From Microbacteriaceae bacterium (GTDB taxonomy: Bacteria; Actinomycetota; Actinomycetes; Actinomycetales; Microbacteriaceae), in NCBI GenBank assembly GCA_022701925.1, contig JAKONM010000004.1, positions 1 to 16,700 on the forward strand: a stretch of DNA of 16,700 nt. Direction: 5' to 3'. Below the pieces are notes generated by a model. That model saw only the letters and a program-made list of their open reading frames with translations, had not been told where the DNA came from and made no database searches. A program made the translations under genes and the position numbers. Within the stretch, counting starts at the first letter, position 1; every line of letters starts with the position of its first letter. Positions 1 through 7,818 of the stretch are shown one piece after another.

Positions 1-1
1 G

Positions 2-376
2 TCGCTGCGCCTGCCCCCGCCGACGGTCACCCGGACGGTCGCCGTCGTGATGAGCGGGCTGGCCGGCGGCGGCATCGTCGACCACCGGCGGGCGCTGACC
101 GCGTGGGCGGAGCAGCGGGGCGCCGTGCTCGAGCCCGGGCCGGACGGCGCCGCCCGCCTGCACGTCAGCGACGGCAGCGTGCGGGTGCGCTTCGACGGCG
201 ACCGCATCGTCGGCATCAGCACCGGACGCGGGGACGAATCCGCTGCGACGGACGGCGCCGTCGCCGATCAGCCGGACGCGGCCGACCCGCAGGCGGTCAC
301 ACCGGCAGCGGAGCAGCCGCCGTCGCCGGAGCAGGAGCCCCGACGGGGCTGGCTGAGCCGGCTGCTGGGCCGCTGA
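2..376 (+). CDS. Hypothetical protein, C-terminal part (5' end outside window)
   Basis: I do not recognise this gene. The frame is open from the left edge to a TGA at 374-376. The first possible starts inside the window are GTG at 47 and ATG at 50, and neither has a Shine-Dalgarno sequence, so the gene most likely begins upstream and only its C-terminal about 124 residues are visible. The visible part has a short folded-looking stretch with alternating strand-like segments (HVSDGSVRVRFDGDRIVGIS). It is followed by a low-complexity acidic and proline/alanine-rich linker of about 40 residues and a basic, amphipathic tail ending RRGWLSRLLGR, of a kind that could contact a membrane or a partner. 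It converges on the minus-strand helicase gene and overlaps its last 80 bp. The natural-looking tail argues that this frame is real rather than a shadow. No function is proposed. Confidence 0.55.
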   Translation, partial: SLRLPPPTVTRTVAVVMSGLAGGGIVDHRRALTAWAEQRGAVLEPGPDGAARLHVSDGSVRVRFDGDRIVGISTGRGDESAATDGAVADQPDAADPQAVTPAAEQPPSPEQEPRRGWLSRLLGR

Positions 377-3300
377 CCAGGCGCAGGAAGGCGCCGAGGG
401 CGGCCACCTCGGCCGGGTCGAGCGGAAGGTGGTCGGCCAGCGCAGGGGAGTGCACCAGGTGCGTCGCCCACCGCGCCCGCGACACCGCGACGTTCACGCG
501 GTTGCGGGACAGCACGAAGCCCGCGCCGCGGGGCACCTGGTCGGCGGAGGACGCGGCGAGCGACACGATCGCGACCACCGCCTCCTGACCCTGGAACCGG
601 TCGACCGTGCCGACGCGCACCTCGCCGAGGCCCGCGTCGTCCAGCACCTCGCGCAGCAGCGCGACCTGCGCGTTGAACGGCGCGACGACGATCAGGTCGC
701 CCTGGCCCAGCGGGTCGTCGCGGCGTCCGGCGGAGAGGTCGGTCCAGCGCAGCCCCAGCTGCGCACGGACCAGCGCGAGCACGACCCGCGCCTCGTCCTC
801 GGACCGCACCACGTCGCCGCGGTGCTCCACCGGCACGGGGTGCAGGCCGGGCGCCGCGCCCTCGAGCCGCCGGTCGGTGGTCGCCGGCACGTGCGCGCCC
901 AGCCGCCCGGCGTAGGACAGCGCCGACACGGCCTCGGCGAGGGCCGGGTGCATGCGCCAGGTGCGGGGCAGGAAGACGCCGAACCGCTCGGGCAGCACGT
1001 CCTCGTCGCCGCAGAGCCAGCCGAGCGCGGACCCGTCGACCGGCTCCGGGTGCAGGCCCGTGCTCACCTGCGGCAGCTGCTGCGGGTCGCCGAGCAGCAG
1101 CAGCGACCGGGCGGCGCCGCCGACCGCGATGGTGTTCGCGAGCGAGAACTGGCCCGCCTCGTCGATCACCAGCAGGTCGAGGTCGCCGGGCGCGACCAGC
1201 TTCGGGTTCGCGAAGGTCCAGGCCGTTCCGCCCAGCACGAAGCCGGAGCCGCGCCGCCGGCGGGTCCAGAGCAGCGCCCCGGCGACGGAGTCGGGCTCGA
1301 TCGCGGTCCAGTCGCCCACGGTGCCGCCCCGGCTCATCCGCTTGCCGACCAGGTCGGCGGGCAGGCCCGCCGCGACCACCCGGTCCAGCAGGTTCTCGAC
1401 CACCGCGTGGGACTGGGCCACCACCCCCACCCGCCAGCCGTGGTCGCGCACGAGGCTCGCGACCACCTCCGCCCCGATGTGCGTCTTCCCGGCGCCCGGC
1501 GGGCCCTGCACCGCCAGGAAGGAGCCGTCGAGGCGCAGCAGGTCGGCCGTCAGCGCCGCGGCGGCGGGGGCCCCGGGCGAGCGGAGCGGCGCGCCGTCGG
1601 TGGTCACCGGCGCGCTGCGGCGCAGCAGGTCCAGCACGGCGTCCCGGCGCCGGGGGGAGCGGGCCAGCGCCTCGCCCCAGCCGAGGATCGCCTGGCGCAG
1701 CACCCCGGTCCACACCGGCGCCTTCGGCGTCAGCGCCATGGGCAGCGCCGACCAGGGCTCGCAGGCCGTGTCGTCCACGACGCCCGCCTCCTCCTGCAGC
1801 CGCACGATCGATCCGCCGTCGGGCCGCTCCTCGACCGACAGCACCGTGCCGCCGCGGTGCTCGCCGCGCTGCCCGGCGGGCACCGGGTCGCACGGGGCCG
1901 GGGGCGCGCCGTCGTACATGACGAAGCACTCGTCGCCCGCCTTCAGGCCGCTGCCCGCAGCCAGGGTGCCGCGCAGCCGGAGCACGCGCCGGTCGCTGCG
2001 CCAACGCCCCTCGCGGGACCAGCCCTGCTCGACGGAGGCCCCGCCCGGGTCCACGATCAGCACGTCCTTCTGGTCCGACCACTCGTCCACCGGCGCGATC
2101 TGCCGCTCGTGGTGCGCCCACCAGAACGAGGTCGCCTCCCGCCGGTGGTACTCGATCGCCGCCGCGGCCATCGCCAGCGCCGTCTCCTCCGGCGTGCGCC
2201 GCTGCCGCGGCACCCCGTCCAGATGGACCAGCAGCGCGTCGTGCGCCTCGTCCTCCCGTCGTGCCAGCGCCTGGTCCGCCGGCGGGCCGCCCGCCAGCGG
2301 CGGGCGGCGGGCGACGCCGTCCGCGTCGCCGAGGGCCAGCAGGAAGTCGCGCAGCCGCAGGGTCGAGACGCAGTCGGCCTCGTTGTACGAGCCGATGCGG
2401 GCCAGCTGCGCGGCCGCCTCGTCGGCCTCCCCGGCGCCGACCAGCGCGTCCCACTGCACGTAGGCCTGCACCGAGTCCGCGCCGTTCGCCACCTCGCCGT
2501 CCCGCACGCCCGGCTCCAGGTACAGGGGCTCCAGCGCCTTCAGCCCGTAGGACCGCTGCGACGTGCGCAGCGCACGCAGCACGACCGGGTGCAGGTCGAC
2601 CAGCACGTGCTCGCGCAGCAGCTCGTCGAGCAGCGCCTCGCCCACGCCGTGGCGGGCGCACAGCTGCTGCAGGTGGCTGCGCTCGTAGTCGGCGGAGTGG
2701 TAGACGTGCATGCCGGGGTGCTGCCGCCGCCGCTCGGTCACGTGGTGCAGGAAGTCGAGCAGCGCCTGCCGCTCCTGGTCGCGGTCGTGCGCCCAGAACG
2801 GCCGGAACACCGGGGCGGCGGAGCCGGGTGCGCCGGATGCGAGGTCGTGCTCGGCCAGGCCGAACAGGTACTCGAGGCCCCACGTGCGCCCGTCGTCCGT
2901 CCACAGCGGGTCGCCCTCGAAGTCGAAGAACACGTCGCCCGGGTCGGGCGCGGGCAGGGCCGCCAGGCCCTCGGCGTCGACGACCTCGAAGCGCACCGGG
3001 CCCTCCGGGTCGGCCTCGGCGGCCAGCTGCAGCCGCGCCTGCAGCCGCAGTCGGGCCAGCGGCGCCTCGCCGACGCCCGCGACGGGGCCGGAGCCCCCGG
3101 CCAGCTGCTCGATCGTCCGCACGCCGGATGCGGCCAGCCGCTCCCGCTGCCGCAGCGTGAGCCGCGCGACGAGCAGCACGTCGCGGTGCGCGGCGACCTG
3201 CGCCGCGCACTCCGGGCACCGGCCGCACGCGGCCACGCCCTCCGCACCCCAGGCGATCGACCCGTCCGCGGCCGCCCGCTCGTCGACCAGGGCGCGCAGC

Positions 3301-3899
3301 CGCCCCATGCGCCGCTCGTACACGGGCAGCAGCTCGGCCAGCCGGTGCGTGCTGACGGTGCCGTCGCCGTGCAGCAGCCGCGCCTCCGGCGCCACCGGCA
3401 GGTCGTCGGCGGCCAGGTGCTGCGCGTAGGCGGCCAGCTGCAGCAGCGCGGTGGTGCGGGCCCGCCGGGCCAGCTTGGTGTCGACGACCACCCAGCCGTC
3501 CTGCTCGTGCAGCAGGAAGTCGGCGTAGCCCAGGAAGCGGTCACCGGTCAGCACGGCCTGCGCCACGACGTCGGCGCCGTCCTGCAGCGCCGCGAGCGTG
3601 GCGGCACGCGCCGCGAGCAGGCCGGCCGCGTCGGTGGAGCGCGGCCGCTCGATCACGGCGACGCCGCCGCGCGAGCCGGGGACGTGCTCGCCGAACGCCC
3701 GCTGGTACTCCCGCAGCTGCCGCGCCTCGTGCGCGTCGCCCAGCGCCGCCGCCCGCCGGTTCATCGCGTCCACCGGGTCCGGCACGGCCTCCACGCGGCC
3801 GAGGCGCGCGTCCAGCCTCCGCAGCACGGCCCACTCGCACGCGGTCGCGGCCGTCAGGTCGGAGGCGGTCAGCACCACCCCGTCGTCGGTCACCCGCAC
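297..3899 (-). CDS. TM0106-family RecB-like nuclease / SF1 helicase fusion
   Basis: About 1200 residues (numbered from the GTG at 3905). An N-terminal PD-(D/E)XK nuclease shows GYADF (D129), VVDTK (D142, K144) and a QLAAY motif near 156-160. C23 together with C227, C230 and C233 gives a Cas4/AddB-like spacing that could hold a 4Fe-4S cluster. Next is an RNase H-like exonuclease with FFDFEGDP (D328, E330), D406 and YNEAD (507-511). The C-terminal SF1B helicase has Walker A GPPGAGKTH (801-809), IDEAGQF (914-920), GDPQQLPQ (939-946), DRFQGQE (1102-1108) and NVAVSRAR (1138-1145). The family resembles the UPF1/Dna2 group and is presumed to process DNA ends or flaps, but its cellular role is poorly known. 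Start choice: GGAGG at 3909-3905 overlaps the GTG at 3905, so GTG at 3899, with 5-nt spacing, fits better. The alanine/proline-rich tail after about residue 1178 covers the convergent overlap. Family assignment is firm; the function is inference. Confidence 0.9.
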   Translation of the reverse strand: MRVTDDGVVLTASDLTAATACEWAVLRRLDARLGRVEAVPDPVDAMNRRAAALGDAHEARQLREYQRAFGEHVPGSRGGVAVIERPRSTDAAGLLAARAATLAALQDGADVVAQAVLTGDRFLGYADFLLHEQDGWVVVDTKLARRARTTALLQLAAYAQHLAADDLPVAPEARLLHGDGTVSTHRLAELLPVYERRMGRLRALVDERAAADGSIAWGAEGVAACGRCPECAAQVAAHRDVLLVARLTLRQRERLAASGVRTIEQLAGGSGPVAGVGEAPLARLRLQARLQLAAEADPEGPVRFEVVDAEGLAALPAPDPGDVFFDFEGDPLWTDDGRTWGLEYLFGLAEHDLASGAPGSAAPVFRPFWAHDRDQERQALLDFLHHVTERRRQHPGMHVYHSADYERSHLQQLCARHGVGEALLDELLREHVLVDLHPVVLRALRTSQRSYGLKALEPLYLEPGVRDGEVANGADSVQAYVQWDALVGAGEADEAAAQLARIGSYNEADCVSTLRLRDFLLALGDADGVARRPPLAGGPPADQALARREDEAHDALLVHLDGVPRQRRTPEETALAMAAAAIEYHRREATSFWWAHHERQIAPVDEWSDQKDVLIVDPGGASVEQGWSREGRWRSDRRVLRLRGTLAAGSGLKAGDECFVMYDGAPPAPCDPVPAGQRGEHRGGTVLSVEERPDGGSIVRLQEEAGVVDDTACEPWSALPMALTPKAPVWTGVLRQAILGWGEALARSPRRRDAVLDLLRRSAPVTTDGAPLRSPGAPAAAALTADLLRLDGSFLAVQGPPGAGKTHIGAEVVASLVRDHGWRVGVVAQSHAVVENLLDRVVAAGLPADLVGKRMSRGGTVGDWTAIEPDSVAGALLWTRRRRGSGFVLGGTAWTFANPKLVAPGDLDLLVIDEAGQFSLANTIAVGGAARSLLLLGDPQQLPQVSTGLHPEPVDGSALGWLCGDEDVLPERFGVFLPRTWRMHPALAEAVSALSYAGRLGAHVPATTDRRLEGAAPGLHPVPVEHRGDVVRSEDEARVVLALVRAQLGLRWTDLSAGRRDDPLGQGDLIVVAPFNAQVALLREVLDDAGLGEVRVGTVDRFQGQEAVVAIVSLAASSADQVPRGAGFVLSRNRVNVAVSRARWATHLVHSPALADHLPLDPAEVAALGAFLRLVSGPAAGSASPVGAPAPATAAAPLPV

Positions 3900-3917
3900 G
3901 CGCACCTCCAGGACCCG

Positions 3918-3933
3918 CGGCCCTCCCGGGCCG
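3918..3933 (-). terminator. Small hairpin between the Dabb gene and the helicase gene
   Basis: A perfect 6-bp inverted repeat (CGGCCC / GGGCCG) with a 4-nt loop sits in the 87-bp gap between the Dabb stop and the helicase start. There is no T-run. It could be a weak terminator or part of the helicase leader; on the minus strand it also carries a GGGAGGG that is too far from the start to be a good ribosome site. In DNA this GC-rich, such a short repeat may be chance. Confidence 0.25.
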
Positions 3934-3986
3934 GGCTCAGACGGTAGGCGCGGGCACCGACAGCGCCCGGGCGGGCGTCGCGCGGA

Positions 3987-4394
3987 TCAGCCGGCCACCA
4001 GGTCGAACACCAGCGCCCCGCGGCCGTCGCCGTCGAGCAGCGGCCCGGCGAACCGCTTGAAGTCGTCGTGGGCGACGTCGAACGGCTCGTCGCCCACGAA
4101 CGGGCGGCCCAGGTAGAAGTTGCGGTCGCCCAGGGAGTCGAACTCGACGACGAAGCCGACCTCGAACCCGTGCCCGGCGCCCTCCGGGCTCACCTGCACC
4201 CCGCTGCGGATCGAGCGGACGTACCGCCGCCCCTCCCGCTCCGAGTCGGCCAGCGCCAGGAAGCGCCGCTGCAGCTCGGCCCGCTGCTGCGCGGTCGCCT
4301 CCGGGCGGAAGCGGAAGAGCACCACGTGCACCACGTCGCCGCGGCCGTGCTCCGGGTCGGTCGGCAGCGGCGCGCCGCTCTGCTGGTCCGTCAT
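3987..4394 (-). CDS. Dabb (stress-responsive alpha/beta-barrel) domain protein
   Basis: A protein of 135 residues. After a hydrophilic N-terminus of about 20 residues comes the Dabb signature: HVVLFRFRPEAT (23-34), a helix (QQRAELQRRF), then GFEVGFVVEFDSLGDRNFY and a conserved-looking PFDVAHDDF segment (104-112). This is a single ferredoxin-like dimeric alpha+beta barrel of the usual length. Dabb proteins include stress-induced plant proteins and small bacterial proteins, some of them enzymes, so the fold does not name a reaction. The ATG at 4394 shares the sequence ATGA with the TGA of the sugar porter, which strongly implies translational coupling and one transcript. It may therefore act on, or sense, a metabolite linked to the imported sugar. 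That link is inference; the domain call is confident. Confidence 0.85.
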   Translation of the reverse strand: MTDQQSGAPLPTDPEHGRGDVVHVVLFRFRPEATAQQRAELQRRFLALADSEREGRRYVRSIRSGVQVSPEGAGHGFEVGFVVEFDSLGDRNFYLGRPFVGDEPFDVAHDDFKRFAGPLLDGDGRGALVFDLVAG

Positions 4395-5878
4395 CGGGCC
4401 GCCGCCTCCTTCGCCGCCCTGCGCGCCTTCGGACCGAAGGCCAGCCCGCCCATGTCCTCCAGCCGCACGCCCTTGGTCTCCGGCACCAGGAAGAACACGA
4501 ACAGCAGCGAGATCAGGGCGAACGCGGTGTACATGGCGTAGGTGAGGACCAGCGAGAGGTCCGCCAGCGCCGGGAAGCTGAGCGTGATCGCGAAGTTCGC
4601 GATCCACTGCGCGGCCGCCGCGATGCCGAGGGCCTTGGCCCGGATGGTGTTCGGGAACATCTCGCCGAGCAGCACCCAGACCAGCGGGCCCCACGTGGCG
4701 CCGAACGAGACCACGAACAGGTTCGCGCCGACCAGCGCGATGACGCCCCAGGGGTTCGGCAGGCTGACGGCGCCGCCCTCGCCCGTGGTCGCCTGGCTGA
4801 AGGCCACGGCGACGGCCGCGAGCGCGACGGTCATGCCGGCCGATCCGGCCAGCAGCATCGGGCGCCGGCCGACCTTGTCCACGATCGCGATCGCGACGAA
4901 GGTGACGGCGACGTTGACGATCGCGGTGATGACGGAGATCGCGAACGAGTCGCGGAAGCCGACCGCGTTCCAGAGCGTGGTCGAGTAGTAGAAGATCACG
5001 TTGATCCCGACGAACTGCTGCAGCACCGAGAGCACGATGCCCGCCCAGACGACCGGCTGCAGGCCGAGCGCCGGGCCGCGCAGGCTGCCGTGCCGCGCGT
5101 TGTGCTCGTCCTCCTCGATGCCGGTGCGGATGCGCTCGACCTCGTCGTCCACCTCGCCCCGCGGGGTCGTGGTGCGCAGCACCGCGCGGGCGTCGTCCTC
5201 GCGGCGCTTCGCCAGCAGGTGCCGCGGCGACTCCGGCAGCCGCAGCGCGATCACGCCGTAGAGCACGGAGGGCACGACGCCGACCAGGAACATCCAGCGC
5301 CAGGCCTCGAGGCCGAAGCCCAGGGTCTGCTCGGCGCCGGAGGTGCCGTTGAAGCCGGCGAGCAGGGCGTCGGAGAGCAGCGCGGCGAAGATGCCGAGCG
5401 TGATCGCCAGCTGCTGCAGGGAGCCGAGGCGGCCGCGCACGGAGGCGGGCACGACCTCGGCGATGTAGGTGGGGGAGACCACGGAGGCGACGCCGATGCC
5501 CAGGCCGCCGACGACGCGCCACAGGATGAAGTCGCCGACGCCGAACGCGAGCCCCGCGCCCAGCGAGCTGACCAGGAACAGGATCGCGCCCAGCAGCATC
5601 GTGCGGGTGCGGCCGATGCGGTCGGCGACCCGGCCGGCCAGGAAGGCGCCCAGCGCGCAGCCGAGCAGCGCGACCGCGACCGCGAAGCCCTGCAGCGTGG
5701 GGTTCAGCCGGAACTGCTTGCCGATCGCGTCGACCGCGCCGTTCACCACGGAGGAGTCGAAGCCGAAGAGGAAGCCGCCCAGCGCACCGGCCAGGGCCAG
5801 CGCGGTGACCTTGCGCTTCAGCTTCGCGAGCTCGGGGGGCGGCGTGGCGCCGTCGGTGCGCTGCCGGGTGTTCGTCAT
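4391..5878 (-). CDS. Sugar porter family MFS transporter (sugar:H+ symporter type)
   Basis: A 495-residue, 12-helix permease of the plasma membrane (MFS sugar porter family, TC 2.A.1.1). Visible signatures are GGFLFGFDSSVVNGA (34-48), DRIGR (86-90), PESPR (215-219) before the central loop of about 60 residues, QQFVGINVIFYYS (287-299), DKVGRRP (334-340) and PETKG (466-470). D41 aligns with the proton-coupling Asp27 of E. coli XylE, which favours H+ symport over facilitated diffusion. The substrate cannot be read from sequence; xylose, arabinose, galactose, glucose or an inositol are all possible. The start is the ATG at 5878, preceded by AGGA at 7-nt spacing. Although the frame stays open far upstream, that stretch lies antisense to the next gene and has no such features. 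It is followed by the Dabb gene through an ATGA overlap. An inverted repeat lies in its leader. Confidence 0.92.
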   Translation of the reverse strand: MTNTRQRTDGATPPPELAKLKRKVTALALAGALGGFLFGFDSSVVNGAVDAIGKQFRLNPTLQGFAVAVALLGCALGAFLAGRVADRIGRTRTMLLGAILFLVSSLGAGLAFGVGDFILWRVVGGLGIGVASVVSPTYIAEVVPASVRGRLGSLQQLAITLGIFAALLSDALLAGFNGTSGAEQTLGFGLEAWRWMFLVGVVPSVLYGVIALRLPESPRHLLAKRREDDARAVLRTTTPRGEVDDEVERIRTGIEEDEHNARHGSLRGPALGLQPVVWAGIVLSVLQQFVGINVIFYYSTTLWNAVGFRDSFAISVITAIVNVAVTFVAIAIVDKVGRRPMLLAGSAGMTVALAAVAVAFSQATTGEGGAVSLPNPWGVIALVGANLFVVSFGATWGPLVWVLLGEMFPNTIRAKALGIAAAAQWIANFAITLSFPALADLSLVLTYAMYTAFALISLLFVFFLVPETKGVRLEDMGGLAFGPKARRAAKEAAAR

Positions 5879-5894
5879 GGCGGGTCCTGACCGG

Positions 5895-5931
5895 GCGGCA
5901 CGTGGGTCTTCGCTGAATCCGGTCGTGCCGC
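5895..5931 (-). promoter_or_regulatory. Inverted repeat in the leader of the sugar porter gene
   Basis: Perfect 8-bp arms GCGGCACG (5895-5902) and CGTGCCGC (5924-5931) are separated by 21 nt and lie 17-53 nt before the start codon. The spacer contains CGGATTCAGCG (minus strand, 5921-5911), which differs by one base from a motif upstream of the kbaZ-like gene. Either a repressor operator or an mRNA stem-loop near the ribosome site would fit. No convincing -35/-10 pair was found. Confidence 0.35.
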
Positions 5932-6023
5932 ACCGCTGCGACTGGGTCCCGGTGGAGATCATCCCGCGAGCAGGCCGGGAGCGCGCTGAGGGGAGGCGTC
6001 GATCGCGGCCCGTCGCGAGGATG

Positions 6024-6059
6024 GGGACGTCCGCCCCGTGCCGCGGGGGCGGACGTCCC
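6024..6059 (-). terminator. Strong hairpin downstream of the DHA2 transporter gene
   Basis: A perfect 14-bp inverted repeat (6024-6037 with 6046-6059, arm GGGACGTCCGCCCC) closes an 8-nt loop. It starts 20 nt past the TAG stop of the DHA2 gene, reading on the minus strand. There is no U-tract, as is common for actinobacterial terminators. It separates the DHA2 transcript from the sugar porter operon and argues that the two are independent units. Confidence 0.75.
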
Positions 6060-6078
6060 GGACGGGGCGCCGTCGGCG

Positions 6079-7599
6079 CTAGTGCGCGACCACCGGGGGC
6101 GCGTCCTCCTCCGCCGCCGCGTGCGCGCGGGGCTGCGGGCGGCCGCCGCGCAGCAGCAGCGCTGCGAGCACCGCGATGCCGACGAAGACGCCCGACGAGG
6201 TCAGGAACGCCGTGTGGTAGCCGTCCAGCTGGGCGAGCGCCTGCGCGGTGCGCGAGGCGCCGCCGTCCGCGAGCGCGCGGGCCGTGGCGTCCGCGGCCAG
6301 CGTCGAGAGCACCGCGGTGCCGATCGAGCCGCCGATCTGCTGCGACGTGTTCACCATCGCGGAGCCGACCCCGGCGTCGCGCGGGTCGATGCCGGCGGTG
6401 GCGGTGTTGAACGCGGCGCCGAAGATGTTGCCCATCCCCAGGCCGAGCACGACCAGGCCGGGCGCGATCGTCGTCCAGTACTGGCTGTCGAGGCCGATGC
6501 GGCTCAGGATGAAGAGGCCCAGGGCGCCCAGCAGCGCGCCGACGACGATCATCGGCTTCGGCCCGAAGCGCGGCAGCACGCGCGGCGCGATCAGCGTGGA
6601 GGTCAGCGCGATCGTCACGGGCATCGGCAGGAATCCGACGCCGGTCTGCAGCGGCGTGTACCCGCGCAGGGACTGCAGGTAGTACGCCAGGAAGAGGAAG
6701 ACGCCGAACAGCGCCGCCCCGGTCAGCGCGACGGTCAGGTAGGAGCCGCCGCGCTGCCGGTCGAGCACGACCCGCAGCGGCAGCAGCGGGTGGGCGACGC
6801 GCGACTCCAGCACCACGAAGGCCACGAGCAGGACGACGCCGAGCGCCAGCGACGTGATGGTCTGCGCGTCCCTCCAGCCGTTCGTCTCGGCGGAGGAGAA
6901 GCCGTAGACGACCCCGACGAGGCCCAGCGACACGATCACGGTGCCGGGCAGGTCCAGCTTCGGGCGCGTGCCGGCCGGTCCCTGCCGGCCGAAGAACGTC
7001 AGCGCGCCGATGATGGCCACGACGGCGAAGAACAGGTTCACGTAGAGGCACCAGCGCCAGGAGGCGTACTCGGTCAGCACGCCGCCGAGCAGCAGGCCGA
7101 CCGCCCCGCCGGACCCGGCGACCGCGCCGAAGACGCCGAACGCCTTGCCGCGCTCCCTGCCGTCCGTGAACGTCGTGCTCAGCAGCGACAGGGCCGCCGG
7201 AGCGAGCAGCGCGCCGAACGCGCCCTGGACCGCGCGGGCGGCGACCAGCTCGCCGAACGTCTGCGCGGCGCCGCCGAACGCGGAGGCCGCCGCGAAGCCG
7301 ATCAGGCCCGCGATGTAGGTCGTCTTGCGGCCGAACAGGTCCGACAGCCGCCCGCCGAGCAGCAGCAGCCCGCCGAAGGCGAGCGAGTAGGCCGTGACCA
7401 CCCACTGGCGCTGGTCGGAGTCGAAGTCGAGCGCCCGCTGCGCGGTGGGCAGCGCGATGTTCACGATGGTGGCGTCGAGCACCACCATCAGCTGCGACAG
7501 GGCGAGCACGGCCAGCACCCACCAGCGGTGCTCGTGCTTCGCCCCCCGCCGGGGTGCGGCCGGCGAGCCGGTCGATGCGGGCGCTGCGGTGTGCGTCAT
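6079..7599 (-). CDS. DHA2-type MFS efflux transporter, 14 helices
   Basis: A protein of 506 residues with 14 hydrophobic segments, the layout of the DHA2 drug:H+ antiporter family. Signatures seen are the D1 motif LDATIVNIALP (41-51), motif A GGRLSDLFGRK (82-92), and a motif C region GSGGAVGLLLGG (162-173) in which the usual proline after the glycine is absent. WRWCLYVNL follows at 181-189. Members export drugs, dyes, antibiotics or other lipophilic compounds using the proton gradient; the substrate here is unknown. The start ATG at 7599 has GAGGAG at 8-nt spacing. A hairpin beyond the TAG stop ends the unit. It is divergent from the DeoR-type repressor over a 219-bp spacer, so shared control is possible. 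It could equally be an ordinary resistance gene that happens to border the sugar island. Confidence 0.9.
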   Translation of the reverse strand: MTHTAAPASTGSPAAPRRGAKHEHRWWVLAVLALSQLMVVLDATIVNIALPTAQRALDFDSDQRQWVVTAYSLAFGGLLLLGGRLSDLFGRKTTYIAGLIGFAAASAFGGAAQTFGELVAARAVQGAFGALLAPAALSLLSTTFTDGRERGKAFGVFGAVAGSGGAVGLLLGGVLTEYASWRWCLYVNLFFAVVAIIGALTFFGRQGPAGTRPKLDLPGTVIVSLGLVGVVYGFSSAETNGWRDAQTITSLALGVVLLVAFVVLESRVAHPLLPLRVVLDRQRGGSYLTVALTGAALFGVFLFLAYYLQSLRGYTPLQTGVGFLPMPVTIALTSTLIAPRVLPRFGPKPMIVVGALLGALGLFILSRIGLDSQYWTTIAPGLVVLGLGMGNIFGAAFNTATAGIDPRDAGVGSAMVNTSQQIGGSIGTAVLSTLAADATARALADGGASRTAQALAQLDGYHTAFLTSSGVFVGIAVLAALLLRGGRPQPRAHAAAEEDAPPVVAH

Positions 7600-7818
7600 G
7601 CGGAGCTCCTCGGTGCGTGGAGGGGGAGTGGTCCGCGCGGCGCTGCACAGAGCGGACGCTCAGGCGTCCTGCGGGGGTGCAACGCCTCGGATCCCGAACC
7701 ATTCCCGACCCGCGGGGAGCCGGGAGGGGCGCTCCGCGGCGGCTCGCCCCCGATTGCGCTGCGGCCCCGCGCGGGGCATCCTCCACTGCCGGTGTCCCGA
7801 TCGTCCAGGAGGTCCGCG
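7600..7818. promoter_or_regulatory. Divergent promoter region between DHA2 transporter and DeoR regulator
   Basis: These 219 bp carry no convincing gene and must contain the promoters for both outward genes. It holds a palindrome GGACGC-TCAG-GCGTCC (7654-7669), a second perfect 14-bp palindrome GCCCCGCGCGGGGC (7764-7777), and CCGATTGCGC (7750-7759), whose reverse complement recurs upstream of the kbaZ-like gene. The first palindrome lies 55-70 bp before the transporter start, a plausible operator position. The motif and second palindrome lie close before the regulator, as expected for autorepression. No clear -10/-35 hexamers could be assigned. Confidence 0.45.
7807..7813 (+). promoter_or_regulatory. 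Strong ribosome binding site fixing the DeoR start
   Basis: AGGAGGT with 5 nt to the GTG at 7819. The frame is open much further upstream, where it is antisense to the DHA2 gene. This near-perfect Shine-Dalgarno decides the true start. Confidence 0.8.

Noticed and set aside
429..3947. A 1172-codon open frame on the plus strand antisense to the helicase gene
   Set aside because: Its translation is rich in Arg, Gln, His, Val, Ala and Gly with no domain motifs, a typical GC-rich shadow. The minus-strand frame carries complete nuclease and helicase motifs.
4391..7786. A continuous frame that would fuse the sugar porter to a long N-terminal extension across the DHA2 gene
   Set aside because: The extension is low-complexity and out of frame with the DHA2 protein. 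The porter has its own ATG with AGGA, and a strong hairpin lies between the two genes.
6082..7818. Upstream extension of the DeoR frame
   Set aside because: It lies antisense to the DHA2 gene and is compositionally a shadow. AGGAGGT plus GTG at 7819 gives the normal protein length.
7600..7818. Possible small gene or riboswitch in the divergent spacer
   Set aside because: No short frame here has both a ribosome site and sensible composition, and no known riboswitch core was recognised. Only palindromes and the shared motif stand out.
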